DNA from: an uncultured Bacteroidota bacterium
Lineage (GTDB): Bacteria > Bacteroidota > Bacteroidia > AKYH767-A > JABDAW01
NCBI GenBank assembly: GCA_903844645.1
Contig: CAIMUP010000118.1
Coordinates: 1 to 64,000, forward strand
Direction: 5' to 3'
DNA: 64,000 nucleotides
Part shown: positions 61,416 through 64,000 of the stretch, piece after piece
Numbering within the stretch: the stretch's first letter is position 1
Layout of the letters: each line of letters starts with the position of its first letter
Program-made: the position numbers and the translations under genes
The notes under the pieces: model-generated
The model's input: the letters and a program-made list of their open reading frames with translations, nothing else
Told to the model about the DNA's origin: nothing
Databases searched by the model: none

Positions 61416-64000
61416 ATGAGAAATTTTACAAGTCAAGAAAAATTAATTAAAGGAATCAGCAGGTCAATGACCTTCGTATTTTCCTTAATTGTAGGTGTTA
61501 TTTTCAGCACGAATGTGATGGCAACCGTTGTTGTTACTCCAGCTACATTAGGTACAGGAATTTCGGCTGACAGATCAGCAAATGCTGGAAGTGTTCCAGG
61601 ACCTGTTGGTGGACAATGGACAACCATTGGTAACATCAAGGTTCAGGAAGGTGTTGCATCTGATTTTGCAGCCAGCCAAACGAATGCTACATTCATTCTG
61701 AATGCACCATCTGGTTGGAAATTTAATTACCCGGGAACACCTACTGTCGTGAAAAGCGGTGCTGGATTTACAGGAACTGCAAGTGTTGCAGTCTCTTCCG
61801 ACGGATCGAAAGTTACCGTAACATTTTCAACGAACACCAATGTTAGTTCGATTGACTTTTTCACGATAGGTAATCTTCAAGTAAAGCCAAATGTGGGAGG
61901 TTCTAATCCAAACACAGGAAGTATCAATTACAACAATACAGGTTCTGCCTCTATCAATGGAATCGGTAGCATCGCGAATTTTGGTTCTTTATCTACCGTT
62001 GCAGGTGCTTTGAACCATTTTAATTTCTCTTCTATTACTACCCAAACTGCGGGCACTCCGTTTTCTGTAACGATTACAGCAAAAGACCAATTTGGAAATA
62101 CGCTTGGCGGATTCAATTCGTCTGTTGCTATTTCTTCAAATGCAGGTACCACAACTCCTGCCAATGTAACATTTACAGGTGGCTCAAAGACTTTTAATGC
62201 AACTGTTCTTTTGGCTGGTTCAAACAAAAATATAACTGCTGCTTATAATCTGATTTCTACGACAAGCACAAGTAATTTTACAGTTGGTGCAAATACTTTT
62301 GTTAAACTACAATTATTACTTCCGGGAGAAACGGCTGCACCAGGTACAGTATCTGGTAAAACTGGAGCTCCAACAGGACAAACTGCCTTGACAGCTATTA
62401 ATTCTATAACCGTGAATGCAGTAGATAATTATTGGAATGTAGTAACCACAGCACCTGCTGACCATGTTCAATTATCTTCTACCGATGCTTATGCTACAAT
62501 TCCATCTTTTGGTGTTTTATCAAGCGGTACTACTTCTTTTAACAACAGTTTTATTTTCAATACTGCCGGACCACAATCTATCACAGCAAGCGATGCCTCT
62601 ACTATGAGTATAGCTCTTAACACAAGTCCTTCGATTGCGGTAAGTGCTCCAGTACCTACGATTAGTACTTATTCACCTACTTGTGCTTTAAAAGGAGATG
62701 ACGATTTAACAATTTATCTTACAGGAACTAATTATACAGGTAATTCATTTGTTACCTGGGATGGCAATCCTATTATTACGACCTATAATAGTTCCACATC
62801 TTTGGAAGCGGTAATTACCCAAGCACAATTAAATGGGACAGCAGGTACTCACACTATTAATGTTACCAATCCTGGAACCTCAAATGTTTCCTCTACTTAT
62901 GCTAACAACTTTACTTTATATGCATATCCTACTCTTTCCACATCCCTGACCACCTCGCCTACAGATGTTGGTGAAGTAGTAACGATGTGTGAAGGTGCTT
63001 CTTCGGTTACTTTGACTGCTACCTATAATAATACGAATGGTACTATACAATGGTATAACGGTAGCGGAGCATTAGTAAATAACGCCACCTATTCCGGTGT
63101 TCAGACAGCAACTCTGACCATTGCACCTACATTAGATGCTTCGGATATTTATTATGCTGTTGTTTCTGGTCATTGTACCTCCAGTTATGATAATGATTTA
63201 TATTCTGATACCTATGTATTGGTTATTAATTCCAAGCCTACCTTTATTACCAATCAAAGTATTACCACCTGCCACGTGGGTCAGGCGCCAGGAGCACATC
63301 CTGAATATACTTCCGATGGTTCAGTTACATTGAATGCAGACGATTTAGGTCCGAATTACAGATATACCATCAATGGATTCTCTACTTATCAAGATGATCC
63401 AAATTCTTACGGTTTAGATTTCCATTCAGCAAACGTTTTTGAAGGTCTTGCTCCGGGAACCTATCCTGCTCAATTAAGAGATGTTACCACAGGTTGTAAT
63501 TCTGACATTGTGAATCAAGTTATAGGTCAGCCAGATTTAGTAGCATTTTATGCATTAGCTCATAATACTACTAATGACGACACCAGCCATTCAGGAGTAG
63601 GAGTATCTTGTTTTCAGGGAAATGATGCCGAAGTATTAATATTAGGTTTAGATCAGGTTCACAATAACTTTAATCCCATTACTGATGTTCCTGAAGGACC
63701 AAGTGGTGGTACTGAAGATTTAAACGGATTCTATAATATTTCTATAGATGGTGGAATTACTTCTGGTAATGGTGCATATACTTATCCCTTTGTAGATGGT
63801 GCAGGAACTTATCAGGTAATGGCTACGGATAACTTTGGTTGTAAGACAGCGAATCAGACTATCGTTATTACACAACCAGGGCAATCGGTTACCGTTGTGG
63901 AAAATGTAGGTGCACATGTTAATCTTTTATGTCATGGATATTCTACCGGAACAGTAGGTGTTACAGCATCTGGAGGAGTTACACCTTATACCTATAGTAT
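61416..64000 (+). CDS. Large secreted adhesin-like protein, 3' end beyond window
   Basis: An uninterrupted frame from ATG 61416 to the window end: 861 codons with no stop, so the true protein is longer. Signal peptide at residues 1-39 (FVFSLIVGVIFSTNVMA). Next a beta-rich domain, an invasin/bacterial Ig-like module (ITAKDQFGNTLGGFNSSVAISS), an IPT-like segment (YLTGTNYTGNSFVTWDGNP), a PKD/Ig-like region around TYNNTNGTIQWYNGSG, and SprB-like repeats with CFQGNDAEV, GAGTYQVMATDNFGCK and LLCHGYSTGTVGVTASGG. The pattern suggests a SprB-type adhesin, probably with a T9SS signal beyond the window. It has a strong promoter. Confidence 0.88.
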   Translation, partial: MRNFTSQEKLIKGISRSMTFVFSLIVGVIFSTNVMATVVVTPATLGTGISADRSANAGSVPGPVGGQWTTIGNIKVQEGVASDFAASQTNATFILNAPSGWKFNYPGTPTVVKSGAGFTGTASVAVSSDGSKVTVTFSTNTNVSSIDFFTIGNLQVKPNVGGSNPNTGSINYNNTGSASINGIGSIANFGSLSTVAGALNHFNFSSITTQTAGTPFSVTITAKDQFGNTLGGFNSSVAISSNAGTTTPANVTFTGGSKTFNATVLLAGSNKNITAAYNLISTTSTSNFTVGANTFVKLQLLLPGETAAPGTVSGKTGAPTGQTALTAINSITVNAVDNYWNVVTTAPADHVQLSSTDAYATIPSFGVLSSGTTSFNNSFIFNTAGPQSITASDASTMSIALNTSPSIAVSAPVPTISTYSPTCALKGDDDLTIYLTGTNYTGNSFVTWDGNPIITTYNSSTSLEAVITQAQLNGTAGTHTINVTNPGTSNVSSTYANNFTLYAYPTLSTSLTTSPTDVGEVVTMCEGASSVTLTATYNNTNGTIQWYNGSGALVNNATYSGVQTATLTIAPTLDASDIYYAVVSGHCTSSYDNDLYSDTYVLVINSKPTFITNQSITTCHVGQAPGAHPEYTSDGSVTLNADDLGPNYRYTINGFSTYQDDPNSYGLDFHSANVFEGLAPGTYPAQLRDVTTGCNSDIVNQVIGQPDLVAFYALAHNTTNDDTSHSGVGVSCFQGNDAEVLILGLDQVHNNFNPITDVPEGPSGGTEDLNGFYNISIDGGITSGNGAYTYPFVDGAGTYQVMATDNFGCKTANQTIVITQPGQSVTVVENVGAHVNLLCHGYSTGTVGVTASGGVTPYTYS

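Overview
The window looks like a chromosome segment of a free-living Bacteroidota (Chitinophagales or Sphingobacteriales-like; genus not determinable). Reasons: secreted proteins ending in type IX secretion (T9SS) sorting domains, a PorT-like T9SS gene behind ubiE, many promoters of the Bacteroidota form TTTG-N19/20-TAnnTTTG, few Shine-Dalgarno sites, a PNGase F-like secreted protein, and an MbnP/MbnH/YHYH cluster. There is no prophage, integrase, CRISPR array or intact insertion sequence.

Layout. 1-10776: a 21-bp repeat array, then two giant secreted T9SS proteins, the second with seven 141-residue repeats of exactly 423 bp each. 11288-17079: secA, tRNA-Leu, and a leftward panD / flippase-like / rfaE2 operon. 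17190-24400: a GATATC array, the RNase P RNA, an S46 peptidase, a small barrel-like protein, a lipoprotein, murQ, a WecG/TagA glycosyltransferase and a hypothetical. 24439-32959: a small membrane protein, a secreted metallopeptidase, a retropepsin-like protease, a hypothetical and two T9SS proteins, one PNGase F-like with a LamG insertion. 33431-36500: leftward YHYH, MbnP and di-heme MbnH-like genes. 36662-44940: hypotheticals, then rfaE1-ubiE-porT-FAD dehydrogenase, then rmuC. 44947-54196: murF, tRNA-Ala, glyA, rocD, a lipoprotein and a CHASE3/PAS histidine kinase with two response regulators. 54630-64000: a T9SS beta-propeller-like protein, rplS, a TMTC-like membrane TPR protein, two hypotheticals, a MITE-like element and the 5' part of a large adhesin that runs off the window.

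The most unusual feature lies between the genes. Fourteen places carry tandem arrays whose sequences are unrelated from array to array but which share one period: 21 bp (or 42 bp, made of two 21-bp units in opposite orientation), two turns of B-DNA. Most are built around a short palindromic core (GATATC, GACGTC, TTCTAGAA, GGTACC-like and others). Some contain long perfect palindromes (58 bp at 46650, 52 bp at 33219), and one is bounded by 33-bp perfect inverted repeats (43205-43418). Every gene-free stretch over about 300 bp has one, except 60262-61415; one further phased array forms most of an open reading frame (59073-59552). I know of no described element class with these properties. Function is unknown. 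An architectural or regulatory protein binding every second helical turn, or a repeat-generating element tolerated only between genes, are the ideas I would test.

Limits: all functions come from reading motifs by eye. Start codons were moved downstream where the promoter -7 box overlaps or follows the first in-frame start.
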